A stretch of DNA of 64,000 nt from Utricularia gibba (GCA_002189035.1 NEEC01000023.1:62001-126000); one strand, 5' to 3'; numbered from the stretch's first letter, positions 50,473 to 63,503 are shown. Made by a program: numbers and translations. Notes: generated from the letters alone by a model not told the origin.

Positions 50473-52913
50473 ATGGGGACGACTTCTTCCATCACCGTCC
50501 CGATCCCATCTCCGTTCCGCCACGCGCCGCTGTGAACCCGCGGCAGGCTACTTTTTCCTCGACTGTGGCGCCTAAGCCACGCACCAGCTACGCCGATGTC
50601 CCGTACATGTATTCCAATTACACTCCCACACCCTCAAAGCATCGGCTTTCAGTAACTAGAGCCTCCACCGGATCGTCATCTGTTTCTTCCATTCTGCTGC
50701 TACTCTTTTCCCTGCGCTCTCTCTATTCTCTCCTTCCTTTCTTGCGCTCCTCACCACCTTCCTTTTCCATCTTTCCGTTCGCTTTCCTCGTCTCCCTGTT
50801 TTCTTTTGCTCTCACGCTGGTTTTCTTTCTATCAGCCTCAACTTTGCGTAGGGATCGGAATTTTGGGTGGCCTTTCTTTGGTCTCAGTTCACTTACCCAA
50901 TCCCAGCGGACATGCCTAATTGCCAAAGCCTTACTTCTAGGAGTAGTTTTTCTGCTGAGGTTCCAGGCATTGAAGAAATGTGGCACCGCGGCGATGATAT
51001 TGGCAGAGGTTGCGGGGAATGTGGGAGCTCGCTTTGTGCGAGAAGGCAAAGAAAAGAGCTTTGGGATGTTGAGTTCCGTTGGGTCACCAAGGGTGCGTGG
51101 CCTTATTGCGTTGTTTTTAGGGTTGCTTTTGTTGTCTATTAGCTGGGATCGAGTTGAGTGTTTTCCTTTCTCCCATATGCATATTACGAGCAAAGATTTT
51201 CTGTCGTTGCCTAGTGAGAATTGTTTAAGGATCGGATCAGTTTTGCTTCCCTTGTTGTCAGGGTTTTTGGGCTACTTTGAAAGCGTTTCAAGTAACTTGA
51301 TCCAATTGCGAGAGCTTGGACACAAAAGGGTTCGCTTGATGACTCTTTTCTGCACCACTGTCTTTCTTGTAGTACCAGCTACTGTTAGTATGTTTGTGTT
51401 TGAAGCCGAAGGAGATAGTATATCGATATCAACACTTGGCTGGCCGTTGGCAAACACTGTAGTATTTGGTGTGCTTTTGAACGAGAATTACACAAATGGT
51501 AAAGTAGGATCATCAAAATTGACACAGGAGGAGTATTTCGTATCCTTCTTCTGCATGCTTGTTTTGGAAATGTTCTACTTCTCTGAGTTATCTGTCTGTG
51601 GGTTGCTGATAAGTGGTTTTCTGATATGGGTTGCTGTGAGGGAATTGAATCTTATGCATTCTAGTTATCCTGATTTGGGCAATCATTCCTCAGACTCATT
51701 CGGTGAGGTTCTGATGAAAGCTCTGCGGCACATATTCAGTGAAAGGAAATCACGCAAGATTGCCCTTTTTTTGCTGATAAACACTGCTTACATGGTCGTT
51801 GAGTTTGTCTTTGGGTTTATGAGTAACAGTCTTGGGCTAATATCTGATGCTTGTCACATGTTATTTGATTGTGCTGCCCTGGCAATTGGCTTATATGCAT
51901 CCTACATTGCACGGTTGCCTGCGAATGTTCAATTTAACTATGGCCGTGGAAGGTTTGAGGTCCTCTCCGGATTTGCCAATGCCATCTTCCTTGTTCTTGT
52001 TGCAGCCATGATTACACTCGAGTCATTTGAGAGAATCTTGGAGCCTCAAGAGATTTCTACAGGTAGCTTGATGGCGGTTTCTGTTGGAGGTTTGATTGTC
52101 AACATTGTTGGGCTTTTATTCTTTCATGAGGAGCATCATCATGCTCATGGTGGATCCGGGGCTTGTAGCCATTCCCATCCCCACTCTCACTCCGGCAACC
52201 ATACTCATGTGCACAAGCTCGATGGTGGCTGTAAAGGTGAACACAGAGAGCTTGTAATACATCATGGTTCGCATGAGCATCGCCATGAGCATGGTCATTC
52301 ACATGAGCATCACCATGAACATGGTCATTCACATGAGCATCACCATGACCATGATCATTCAAATGAGCATCATTGCAGAAATCACGATCATCATCACCAC
52401 CACCACCACGAGGATGGAGGCAAGGCATTTTTGGAGAAAAGGGATGAGAGGAATCATCATCACGATCACCACATTGACCACAACATGCAGGGGATCTTCT
52501 TGCATGTATTAGCAGACACAATGGGGAGCGTTGGTGTCGTTATATCAACTCTTTTGATCAAGTACAAGGGATGGCTTGCTGCAGATCCTGCATGTTCTAT
52601 ATTCATCTCTGCACTCATCGTCTTATCTGTGATTCCCTTGCTCACAAATTCTGCAGAAATCTTGCTTCAAAGAGCTCCCAGATCTCATGAGCATGGTATC
52701 AAGCATGCACTGAATGATGTGATGAAGATTAAAGGTGTGTGCAGCATTCAGAATCTGCACATATGGAGCTTTACAACTATGGAAGTTGTTGGAACAGTCC
52801 ATCTTCATGTATCAAAAGATGCTGATAAACAATCAATCAGGATCCAAGTAACCAGCATCTTACATGATGCCGGGATAAAGGACTTGACTTTGCAGATTGA
52901 GACTGTGCAATAG
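50473..52913 (+). CDS. MTP12: MTP12-like CDF zinc transporter
   Basis: Cation-diffusion-facilitator of the ZnT5/MTP12 branch, which forms a heterodimer with MTP5-type partners to load zinc into the Golgi. Intronless, about 790 residues open from 50532. The long N-terminal half has many extra helices. The CDF core starts KIALFLLINTAYMVVEFVFG, with zinc-site SLGLISDACHMLFD (HxxxD) and HVLADTMGS (HxxxD). A His-rich loop (about 52125-52475) joins helices 4 and 5, and the C-terminal domain has VCSIQNLHIWSFTTMEVVGT. Stop at 52911-52913. No ATG opens this frame: the only good upstream ATG (50473) is one frame off, and one extra G in ATGGGG (50475-50478) would join it to the open frame. The next in-frame Met is inside VPYMYSNY. 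Confidence 0.92.
52260..52372 (+). repeat. 30-bp tandem repeats coding the His-rich loop
   Basis: About three diverged copies of a 30-base unit (catgagcatcaccatgaaca followed by tggtcattca) code for HEHHHEHGHS-type decapeptides in the zinc-binding cytosolic loop of the MTP12-like protein. Confidence 0.8.
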
Positions 52914-53671
52914 TGACCAACCTTTCCTGCAGCTCACATTACAAATGTTTGTTTTGTGGATGTAGCGGAATTCTTTAGACAGCAATGTGTTATGTACTAT
53001 ATGCGTTGGCACTGGTTGGTAGGATTATATATTCTCACTCTGGTTTGCTCTAGAGGATTATAACTTGGAACTCTCTGAAGGTTTCCGAAATTCGGCCTTA
53101 CAAGTTACTTGTTTCTGTTTAGACAGCAATCTTCACGGCTGCTTTTTGGCTGTAGGTGAATCTTGCTTGGGCATACCTGACAACAGAACAGGTCACAGCT
53201 GATTGTTTCTGTTGGCTTGCCTTTTTGGTTCATTCAGAACTTATGATATGCATACAGCAGCAACAGCACTTGAATTTGTGTTAAATGAAGGGAGAGATCA
53301 TTCACTTAACCAAATAAAGATTGCCAAGTTTCAGGGGATTGTTGAGTGAAAACCTATACACAAGGGATACGCGTTACACTACTATGTTGAAAGAACGAAC
53401 AGTACAGTAATTGAGTACGATGTTGTCTCTTCCTCTCTGAGAAAGTGCTCCTGGGCGCTCCTTCTCTCCTTTTCCTCCAACACAGGCAGCCAGAGTACAT
53501 GGTTGAGGATGTAGCCGAGCCTGCCATGACCAACAATGGTTGTGGATGAAGATTCACTGCCAGCCCCATGGTCGCCTATAATGATAAAGAACAACAATGT
53601 TAACAGATGGGGGCGGAATTGTTGAAGAGCTGAGAGGGAAGATCACAAAAAAGTTCTTACCTCAAAGGAAA
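52914..53671. other. Convergent 3' region of MTP12 and SIN3-like genes
   Basis: 3' UTRs of two convergent genes. Minus-strand frames at 53354-53597 are short with no family match. Confidence 0.35.
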
Positions 53672-56600
53672 TCAGTAGCCAACCATTGAGAAATCTAAGA
53701 ACTGATGAAACCGTCGCACTGCAGCCTTGTAAGTTTGGGAACTTCTGTCTGTTGATCGATTTTTCCGCTCTCCCAAACGAATAAAGTAGTCCTCTGTGTC
53801 GAGGACGTATGATATCTGAATGAAGAATCAGGGATCATAAAGGTGAGGCCTCAAGCAACACATGCAATGAAAGATTTTGAGGAATACTGATTCACTAGCT
53901 CAGTAGAAATAAGCGCGTACCTTGGACGTGCTGGATGCCATCTTGCATTCCAAGCCGTTCATGATCTGGGTGTTTTCAGTTGCCTTGTTAAGGGCAGATG
54001 CTTCATCCAGATTACTGTATTTGCGCATATTCCTGCATGCGTCCCGCCCGGGACACAAAAAACACAGATCAACCAATGTACTTCCATGCAACTTTTCTTT
54101 TCAGTCCATCTTTCTGTGACAAATCCATTTTTTGAAGAGAAATGTACCTCTTCTGTGCAACTGCTGATGACTCCCGTCTTCCTTCGGTACCCAACAGATA
54201 CTCATAGTAAAGATAGGTAGCAAAACTAGGATCAACTGAAACTGCAATAACTTCAGACTTCTCGTTTCCATCATCCATCAGTTGAATGGATAACCGGGTA
54301 GGGTTAATTGACTGCAGCAAAAAGGAAAACCACGTCATCAAACAAACTACACCATGTTGGGTGACAAAAAACTACAGCATTCGGCATTCAGGAAGAGAGT
54401 TCAAACAATTCTTACACATTCAAGCCGGTAGATATTCTCATCGTGCAGAAGCACATGGACATTTTCATAGTTAACTGAGTCTACGTACTTGAGTGGCTTC
54501 CTTGATTTTTCATAATCAAACAATTGCAGCAATTTACAGCACATCTCATCACTTGAGATATTTTGCAGCTGTTCAAGGCAGCCAAAGTCAATAAAACACT
54601 GAGGTTTAAAAGTTTGACGCACAGAGAAGAAGGCAGGTGAGTACCTGTTTTACCAACTTATATATTAACTTATCCAACGTGAATAGCACATATGACTGAT
54701 TTCCAATCAAAAACCGGCAATCATCTTCATACTTGGTATTATCAGAGGACCCATCAAGCAAACTGAACAAAGCGCTCATGAATCTGCAAAGAAAATGAAA
54801 AATGTTATTAAAAAGCTCCAAGTATGGGAAAAGAAAACAACCACACACCTTGCATTGGGATCAGCTGCTTCCTTGGATGTCCTCCATTTTGATTCACTAG
54901 ATATGGAATTCAGCTTTGCAAACAATATTCTCTCATATAGTGTCTGCGGGAGTAAAGAAAAAAGTATTCACCATCCAAAAAGAAAAAAACATATCTAGGA
55001 AACAGAGGAACTTGCAACACATTAGATTTACCTGATGCAACCTAAAAAGTACATAAAACGAATCATTTCCATAAAGAACTCGCCGTTCCTTTATCTCTTC
55101 GCCAGCCAAGGGGGAAGAAATATGCTTACAAAGAGGCTTACATGTCTGCAAGTGTGGCTGCGGCAGAGGTAGAGAGGCCCCTTCCATACCATTAGAGTGG
55201 GTATCACATACAATCTCATCCTCACCCTCACTCTCAACTTTACCATCAAGGTCATCATGATCCACATCTTCCTCTTCTTCATGCTCCTCCCGTGAAGACT
55301 CATCTGCAACAGATTCACTGCCAGAAACATCTTCTCCAGCCTCGGAATTGTTTTCACTGTCCTCATCGTCAGCATCCACATCATTTTCACCCGCAACATC
55401 TGCACCATTTTCTTCATTAATATGCACCTCGGGTTGAAGCTTTTCACTTACGGCATTTTTCTCATTGATGTTTTGCATGGTGGACTCCTGATATGCGGCA
55501 AAATTGTCCTCAAAATCACCATTGGGTGAAAGCTCGCCCTCTTCTTTTTCAGCTGCACAAGGATCAACCGAATCCTCCTTATCTACACTGATCCTGTAAA
55601 CTTCCCCAAATTCATGAACTTTGGTTCTGTTCAATTTCAATATATCACCACCCTGTGGGTAAAAACACCAAAAAAATTGAAAAAAAAAAATCAAGATATT
55701 GATTTACGAGCAAGGGATCAACTTTCATAAAAAAATATACGCATGCAATCAAATTAAATTTCGAGGCCAAGCCAAAATCAGGAACCACACCTCTGAAGAG
55801 ACTCCATCTTCTGCATCACGTTTCACATTGTTAACTCCGTCAATTGGTCCGTGTGCTGTATTTGGAGCCAAAATATCAATTTGAAAAGAAATTATATATA
55901 AGCAGAAAAGGTATACGGTAAGCAAATTGAAAAATAATCATTTCTAGTATGCACATACCGTGATTAACATCTGGTCTTGAAGTGAGGGCTATGTCATGGT
56001 TGGCTGATCTTTCACCAGAATGCAAATCGAGTCCCTCCTTCACCACGCCATCCATGTCCACTGTACCAGAAGTAAGGTTGAGAACTTGTGGTAATGCAGC
56101 AGATTCATCATCACAGATGAATCTACTTTCCTTCAAGCTCGTAACTGTTGCATCACCAATCTGACTGCCATCACATTCTATCATGTCTGATGCGTGACCT
56201 TTGTCTGCTTTTCTCTTGAGGACATCATCTCTAGTAGGATCTAGACCATGTATCCTGGAACGGACACCTAGCATTGGCTCAAGAAAGCTAGTCCAGAATC
56301 TCAAAACTTTGTGCAGTTGGTCTTTTGTTGAGCATATCTCTTCACAGGAATGCTTGATAATTCTGAAGATATCGTCATGGACATCTGCATCAGCATACTC
56401 AAATTCCATGTGCGGACATAGAGAATGCCTACTTCCAGCCGCAATGGTGAGAAGAGCATCATCCTCATTCAGCATTTTATCCCTGATCTCTTTGATTTCC
56501 GCAACTAAAGCTGTAATGGGATACAACAGAGAACACAACAATTAAACCACACAAGAAAAGAGAGCTGTTTTAAGTTGGTAGCATTGACATGAGAAGAAAC

Positions 56601-59600
56601 AAAAAGTATGAATTAGTTCACCAACATTTTGAGCTCAAATTCTTTGAGTCTTGTTGCTTAAAGTAGAAGCTGCGATGATCAAGTGACTTGTAGTGGTTCT
56701 TTTGATATATTTCAGCCCAAACTTTGTTAAAATCTGAACGACACTTGGTCCACTCCTCCTGCTTTTGTTTCAGACGAGTTAAGATGACAGGCAGTGCAAG
56801 AGATGGATTTTTACGCAAAATTTCCATCACATCTAGACCATGGTCACCATAGAGGCGTTCAATGCATCTTAAATTGAGGGCTGTGAAGATCAAGATAAGG
56901 AACCCACTGTGAGTGACTTGAAAATAATAGGAACGTTGTGCAGCCTTTTTCAGACATGAATGCTTGAAAACCTTTAAATACATAAATTTGACAACCATTT
57001 GTACAGACCTGTGAAATGATCCTCAATTTGTATGGGGCCATCTGATCCAATTGTATTATCTGTAATACTGTTCAGGAGTTCCTCGGCTCGCTTGGAAGTA
57101 GAACTGACTGACTCTAATAGCATGTCCAGTTCGAATCTGAACCCATTTAAAATGTAAAAAGAAGATAGCATGCACGATAATCTGAAGCTAAATGAATTGA
57201 AATTTGACTAGAGTTATCCCTTTTTTTTATTTTCTAATTTGGTTTTTACCTGTCATCTTCACATCTAAAAAGGCTTTCTTCATACTGGTTCCTGCGCATG
57301 TGCTTGAAGGAATAATCTTCACTGCCTGATGTCACAGATACCCACTTGTCATTGAGAACTTGATGACCAAGATCTGATCTCTGACTAGCAGACATTATTG
57401 GGTACTGCAAAGTTGAAATGAAGACAGTGATTATTAAAATATTTCTCTATGATTTTCCCAAGAGTCAGGACACGGTATGCCTTACATCATCTGGAAGAAG
57501 ACGATAACTAGGAGTGCAGCGCTCAGAATTGGAAAGGTCTAGCTCCTGAATGGACTTTCCGAAACATTTGGAATTGAACTGTTCCTTTTCTTTTCCTACT
57601 TCTCCTTCACGTCGTTGTTCCTTTTCATTATCATCAACTCTTGGTGTTTTTGAGGAGCCTCCTTCATTCCATGAAGATTCTGCTTGCAATGAAGAAAAAA
57701 GTGTGTAATATTAGAAACCATTTTAACTTTTAATATAATTTAATGGTAAAAGATATTGCAAATTGTAATATCATTCTCGTGGATGATCAAGCAATGCTAG
57801 ACAAGGGCCAGGCTGCATACTTTTTCTTATAACGCCTGGAAGAAATCCATCTGAAAAACAGAGATCTGTTAGCAAATAGACAATAAAGCATATAGGTATG
57901 CTGGAGTGTAGAAACCACTACCAATGCGCTCACAACGCTCAAAAAATTCATTGAATCCCTCCAGAAGATCAGGGTACTTTCCAAGCAAATTAGCAACCTG
58001 GAAGAGCAGTGAATGAAATAATAATTTCATAAGATCATGCAATAACACAATTCGGGTAAGAGGGCAACAGCTCAGCCCCTAGCCGCAAGAGAATGTCAAG
58101 AATAAAAACGCCCGCAAAAGAAAAAAAAAGCTGCAGTATTACACGCAAGATTTTTCTATGTAACTAAAGCAAATCAGCCTTACCAAGCCCTGCAATTCCT
58201 GTCTGTTGATGATTTCCGTGCTGTAAAGATGAAGGCATTTCAAGAATGCCTGGTAATCATCTGGACTGTGCAACCTTGCTTTAACCTTTTCACAGAAAAG
58301 GAACTCCTGGCTATAAGCACCTGCAAGAAAATACAGAATAAGCTCAAAATCAAGTATCAACTAATCCTGCATTTGTCTACAAAATGCCATTGGTCAACAA
58401 GCAATGGATTAGCCTTAAGTTCGCAGCAAAGCAGCGTCAAGTTATTTGAAACATTCAACGACAATATTGCCTTCAATTTTCATACATCCATCCTCTTATA
58501 TCTAGGCCCGAGATCAGCTAACATTGGATACTCAACTAAATGGTGCTTATCTCTAGAAGTTAAGATTTCCAAAAAATAAAATACCAGAACAAATGAAACT
58601 TTCAATGTTGGAATGAGACAAAATTTGAAGCACTGGAGAACAGTGTAGTAGTAAATCACCTTTTGAGGCATCCTTATCCTCAAAGGAAGCAAAATTTGAT
58701 GTTCCCACAATGTCATCAACTTTCCTAGCAGCCTTTCGTTTATCAGAAAGTCGATGCATACTAATGTCACCATGATTATCATTGCCATGATCTCTATCAT
58801 CAGTATCACGGTTTCGCCTTTCCTTGTTTTCCCTCTCATTATATTTCTTCTGTTCCTTATGCAATTTCATAATACTTTTATCTTCTTCCAAATCCAGAGG
58901 CTCAACACTTTGATCTCGTTCTCTACTAGAGTCTATAAGCCTGTCCTTGTGTTGCCGCTGCAGAAAAATAGACAGAAGTCGAAAAAGACACACACAAAAA
59001 AAAAAAAAAAAGGAAATGATTGCAGAGAAGTTACAAAAATCAAAATACCTTATCTAAATATGGTTGCCTCATCGTGGTCAAGACAGAACTCTTGTCGTCA
59101 TAGCTATGAAAAGAATGACGACCAAAAGGACCATGAGAAGCTGCTGTGGTTGATGAAGAGTCTGGCAGAAATCTTGTAAACTCATCAAGGAGATCTGGAT
59201 GGTCACCAAAAAGTGTTGCTACCTTCAAACCAATTAGACTCATAACAGTAAGAATGAGAATATAAATCAATTTCATGAACCGGCGTCATTATTCACAATG
59301 CTAAAAGATCACGAAATATAGGACTAGCTCTGCAAAATACACATACCTCTCCATAGACCTCAGTTATACTTTTGTGTTCTTTGCGGTACATGTTCAAGAT
59401 GTCAAGGAACGATTTGTAAACACGATCATCATCTTGAAAACGTTTCTGCAAGTGATAATCAACATTAATTACAGTTCTATATAGAGTAAACATTTTAAGC
59501 AACACATACCACACGTGCAAAACAGCAGGAGATCCCACCTTAATTTTATTGACAAAACTGATAGCTTCTTCAAACTCAACAGTCTTCTTTGGAGGGGCTT

Positions 59601-60520
59601 CTTCATCATCAGTAAGAGTTATTTCATAGCCCTTTGGCAAGAATGTATTAAAACCGAGAATCAGATTAGGATGCCCCTTGAATAATTCCTTCACTCTAGC
59701 AATGACACCAGCCGTATCAATCCTGTAAAGGCAAAAAATTAAGGAAAAAAACATCACTGGGTTTTTGTCAAGGAAGAGCTGATACCGTTGAGCCTTGAAG
59801 TCTTTCATGACATCAAGAAAGCAGTCATATTTTTCTCTTCGATCCTGAAACATGTCTTTCACTTGCTTCAAATAACTTAAGGCATCATTCGTAGTGAGCT
59901 TTTGCGTGCTGACAGAAGTAACTCCGCTGGCCGCATTACCACTACCATTACCAATGCCACCAACAACATTTCCAGTGCCAGGGGGAGGTTGCGATTGTCC
60001 AAATCTATGAAACGATGGCAAAGACGAAAAATTTCAGCCACAATGAGTGACGGAGTAGATCATCATACGAGAATTATTGCCCAGTACCAGAAAAGAGCGA
60101 ACTTGAATAGTTAATTAGAAGAGATATTGAAAACCCTACCTGCCAAACCCCATCCCTTACCATGTCAGGAGCCCTAGTTTACAATACCAATTTCCACAGG
60201 CATCGAAACAACGCGATCAGATTCCAAACAGGCGCAGGATTCAAATATGTCAAAAACGATACCGCGGAAAAAGGATTACACAAACATTTCGATGACTAGA
60301 TAACTCTCAGTTTTCTAGAAAAAGTACGCCCGCCATGAACCCCGATGCCAAAACTCTAAATACATGCAAAACCCCTATTATAAAACCAACACGCATAGCA
60401 AGAGTATCGTTCAAGAAAACAAGATTCACGATGGGTCTTACGATTCCCCCGCGAAGACGAAGCACCAAGCGGTCGCTTGAATTGCGGGTTCACATAAACC
60501 TCGTCTCGCAATCGCTTCAT
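53672..60520 (-). CDS. SNL: SIN3-like transcriptional corepressor
   Basis: Scaffold of the histone deacetylase corepressor complex, nuclear. About 20 exons. First exon: ATG at 60520, [23 protein letters not shown]1: [23 protein letters not shown]2: [20 protein letters not shown] and [17 protein letters not shown]3: [20 protein letters not shown] to [23 protein letters not shown]-interaction part: [20 protein letters not shown]. Later blocks: [20 protein letters not shown], the acidic stretch around 55200-55560, [29 protein letters not shown] and [18 protein letters not shown]. Ends [13 protein letters not shown] with stop at 53672-53674. The first exon is one base short at CCCCC 60446-60450; one more G on the coding strand gives SSRGES joined to FGQSQPPPG, the usual family junction. 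Confidence 0.92.
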
Positions 60521-61655
60521 ACTCCCCTATCAATATGCCAATTAAAATGTCAGAAAACCCACACAACGTTTCCTTCAACCATCAAACGCCAATCTTTCCG
60601 CCAGGAACCCGATACCACAGGCCTGGAAAGGAGAGCAAGACGTGAAAAAGGTGACTAACCTCTGGCCTCTTGAGTCTCTACCGAGAGGATTTTGGTAACA
60701 GATCTAACAAAACAGGCAACCCACACGAAAAACCGAACCCTGAACAATCAAACAACACTTGAAATTTCAGATACGGTCATCATCCTCCAAACTCCGCTGC
60801 CCCCTGCCTGGGAGAAGATGAAGAAACAAGAGTTGCAGGCGAACACATCACCAGAAGTTAAAAGGAAATTGAAGTAATGCAGTAGCCGAATGGGTTTCCA
60901 AGATACCTCTTTTCTCAATAAACTACTTGCTACTCGTCATCTTGTATTTTGTAATAACGTTGCTTCCGGGACGTAACTTATGTTTATATTTAGAAACAAA
61001 AAAGTATTTTAATTAATTAATTAATCATTAATGGAATTTTGATTGTTAAATAATTAAGTATGAATTTACTAAGATAGGATTTGATAAAATCAAATATTAT
61101 ATTCAGTTTCCGAAATGAGTTTGTTATATAATTTTAATATTGTGTTTATAAAATTGTATTAATTAATCAAAAACCTTGAAAGAATATAGTGAATTTTATG
61201 TGATAAGTATGAATCCCAACAACTACAAAAATAATAAAAATAAATTCTAGATAAGAAAAGATAAATTGTAATTAAAATAATCTATAAGCTATTTAAGGTA
61301 ATTAAATATTTAATTTGAGGTTATTATTGTATAAAATAAAACATATACCCCCTTTTAAATAAAATCATATTTATTTAAAATCAATTTTTGAGTTATAATA
61401 AATAATATTTTATTTAAAATTGGATATCAAACAAAATCCTATATCTTTTGCAATTAAAGATAGAAGATTATAAGGAAACACTCCCTTTAGTATGATTGCA
61501 TGCCCACTAAGCCTGTAGATCATCCTGTTATGTCTTGTTGCATGGATGATCTCTTTCAGAGCGGTTATATAGAAATTCAAATGCGCATTCCGCGAGCCGA
61601 ATGTTTTGAGGAAGTTGAGAATTGAAGCCTAGTCATTCGTATTCGGGAGAGCGCC
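60521..61655. promoter_or_regulatory. Divergent 5' region, SIN3-like / coiled-coil gene
   Basis: 1.1 kb between divergent start codons. 60960-61470 is very AT-rich. No coding evidence on either strand. Confidence 0.35.
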
Positions 61656-63503
61656 ATGGCTGGAAGCAGCGACTCGCAGAAGCAGTTCATGTCTCTGATT
61701 CGCGATTTCTCCGCTGAAAAATCGCAAGGAGGTGAGATAAGTATCCCGCATTACTACTCTACACGGTGCCATCGACGCTACAGGACTGCGATCTGTGTCG
61801 CACGATATGTTTCACTTTCTTCTTCTCATTTTTTGGCGATTATTTGCAGAGCGGAGAGTTGTAAATCTGAAGAAGGAAACAGATGAATTACGATCTCAAC
61901 TTGAAGCGGCGTATCTTGAGCTTGAAGAAACTAAGCGTCAAAAGGAGGCGATAGAGCAAGAGCTTAAGGGCTATGAAGTTGAATTATCCACCAGTGATGC
62001 TTCAATTAAAGCGCAAGAGGTATGGTTCAGGATCCAGGTTTGTTTTTCTTCTGAAAATTCTATTGATGTGTCGTCTCTATACTCTCACTCTGCCTCCAAG
62101 GGGGTCATGGATATGAACATATTACTGAAATTTTTCTTCATTGATCTGTACAATTGATTTTGTTTCGTGTTATAGGCGCGAATTGCTCAAACTAACAGTG
62201 AGATCTCAGCACTTGCAACCGCAATGATGGTTCTCAAGGTTTAGTTTGATCTTCTGCTATTTCTCCGAATTACATGAAGGAATGGTCATTTGATGTATGT
62301 GCTACTTCCACTGGCTGAATTGATTTTATCTTAACATGTTTCAATGGCCTAGAGCGATGAAAACTCTTCAAGGTAGAGACCTTTTCATGTTTGAGATTTC
62401 CGTGAACCAACTACTCATGTATTCAACCTTTGCACTTGCTCCTGCAGAGACAGCTTTATTGTTAAGATGCTGAACTTAAATGCAGAGATTCGGTGAGTTG
62501 ATATGGAACTCATTTTCCTTCAGCCAACTCATCATACTCTGTTTTGTAATTACTCTGCTGAGTTTTAACTATTCCATTATCATTTTTAATTTGTTGAAGG
62601 AAATTCCATGAGTTTTTCTGCTGTGCCTTCAATCCGACAACAAGCAACAGTAAGCAGCATCCGTATTCACATTTGGCTATAAAGTTCTATGTAGAATTAA
62701 AACTCTATGGGCTGCATGAGTAACTACAAATCCTCGTAGTCACTTAAATAGTGTTTTAGTTCATTGATCCTTTTTCAATAGAGCACTCCAGTCGGTTACA
62801 TAAGCAGGTAACTGTTACAGACGTTGCATTCAATTTTTGCTAAAATTTTGTACACTCATTATATCCGTATTTGGAGCTTAATATTTCTCTTTTCGGAAGA
62901 AAGGTGGCAAAAATGATGGACTTCTAGAGACATATGCTAATGCCAAAGATCCACACTGTAAAGCTGAATTAATAACTCATGATCATGTGAGAAAGCTGTC
63001 TTCATCCTTAATCCTGCTTGATCCATGGGCCTATTTGATTGGAATGCAGAGTGTGCAACATATCTTCCTCTCATTATGCATCTCCTTGAAACATGCATGA
63101 CGTTTATTTTTTGAACAAACCAGGGGCAAACTGCTGACGTTAGTCAGTTACAACAAGAGCTCAGTAGTTTAGAAAAAAGAGTTCAGCTAATGGAGTCCTT
63201 GATGAAAGAGAGCATGGAACTAAATGAACTGAGCCAATATCCTTGGATTTCCCAGTTTTTTTACTAAACTTTCACAGTGTTCAGCTCCCCATTGTGTTTT
63301 CTCATACTGTCATATAATTTTTCCTGACATGAAACAAGCAGATATCTGAGTTGGAAGAAAATTGCGTTGCTTTGGTTGATAAGATGCATACCAACGCATT
63401 GTGCCCACGCTGCCATAAAGATAATTCAGGGGAACTCGGGGTCCTTGAAAAACGAGACGATGATGCGCAAGGCGACCAACATAGTTCAGGTCTTGATGCT
63501 TAG
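61656..63503 (+). CDS. Coiled-coil protein of unknown function
   Basis: Not assigned to a named family. ATG 61656 starts MAGSSDSQKQFMSLIRDFSA, spliced to ERRVVNLKKETDELRSQLEA, and a long coiled coil follows (LELEETKRQKEAIEQELKGY, QEARIAQTNSEISALATAMM). Several very short exons (AENS-like, RDSFIVKMLNLNAEI, KFHEFFCCAFN), then a second coiled coil (VSQLQQELSSLEKRVQLMES) and a C-terminal CxxC (LCPRCHKD). Stop TAG at 63501-63503. The join between LNELSQ and ISELEENCV needs an intron whose donor matches the U12 consensus ATATCCTT at 63237; as sequenced it is one base out of phase. Acidic, Gln/Glu/Lys-rich; could be a structural, centromere- or cytoskeleton-linked protein, but nothing shows this. 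Confidence 0.7.

Noticed and set aside
52099-52521. Asp/Met/Ile-rich ORFs over the MTP12 loop on both strands
   Set aside because: Other-frame readings of the His-codon repeats.
1-52913. A zinc-handling cluster made of the ZIFL and MTP12-like genes
   Set aside because: They are about 49 kb apart with many unrelated genes between; no sign of clustering.
55091-55447. Met/Arg-rich minus-strand ORF
   Set aside because: Frame-shifted reading of the acidic exon of the SIN3-like gene.
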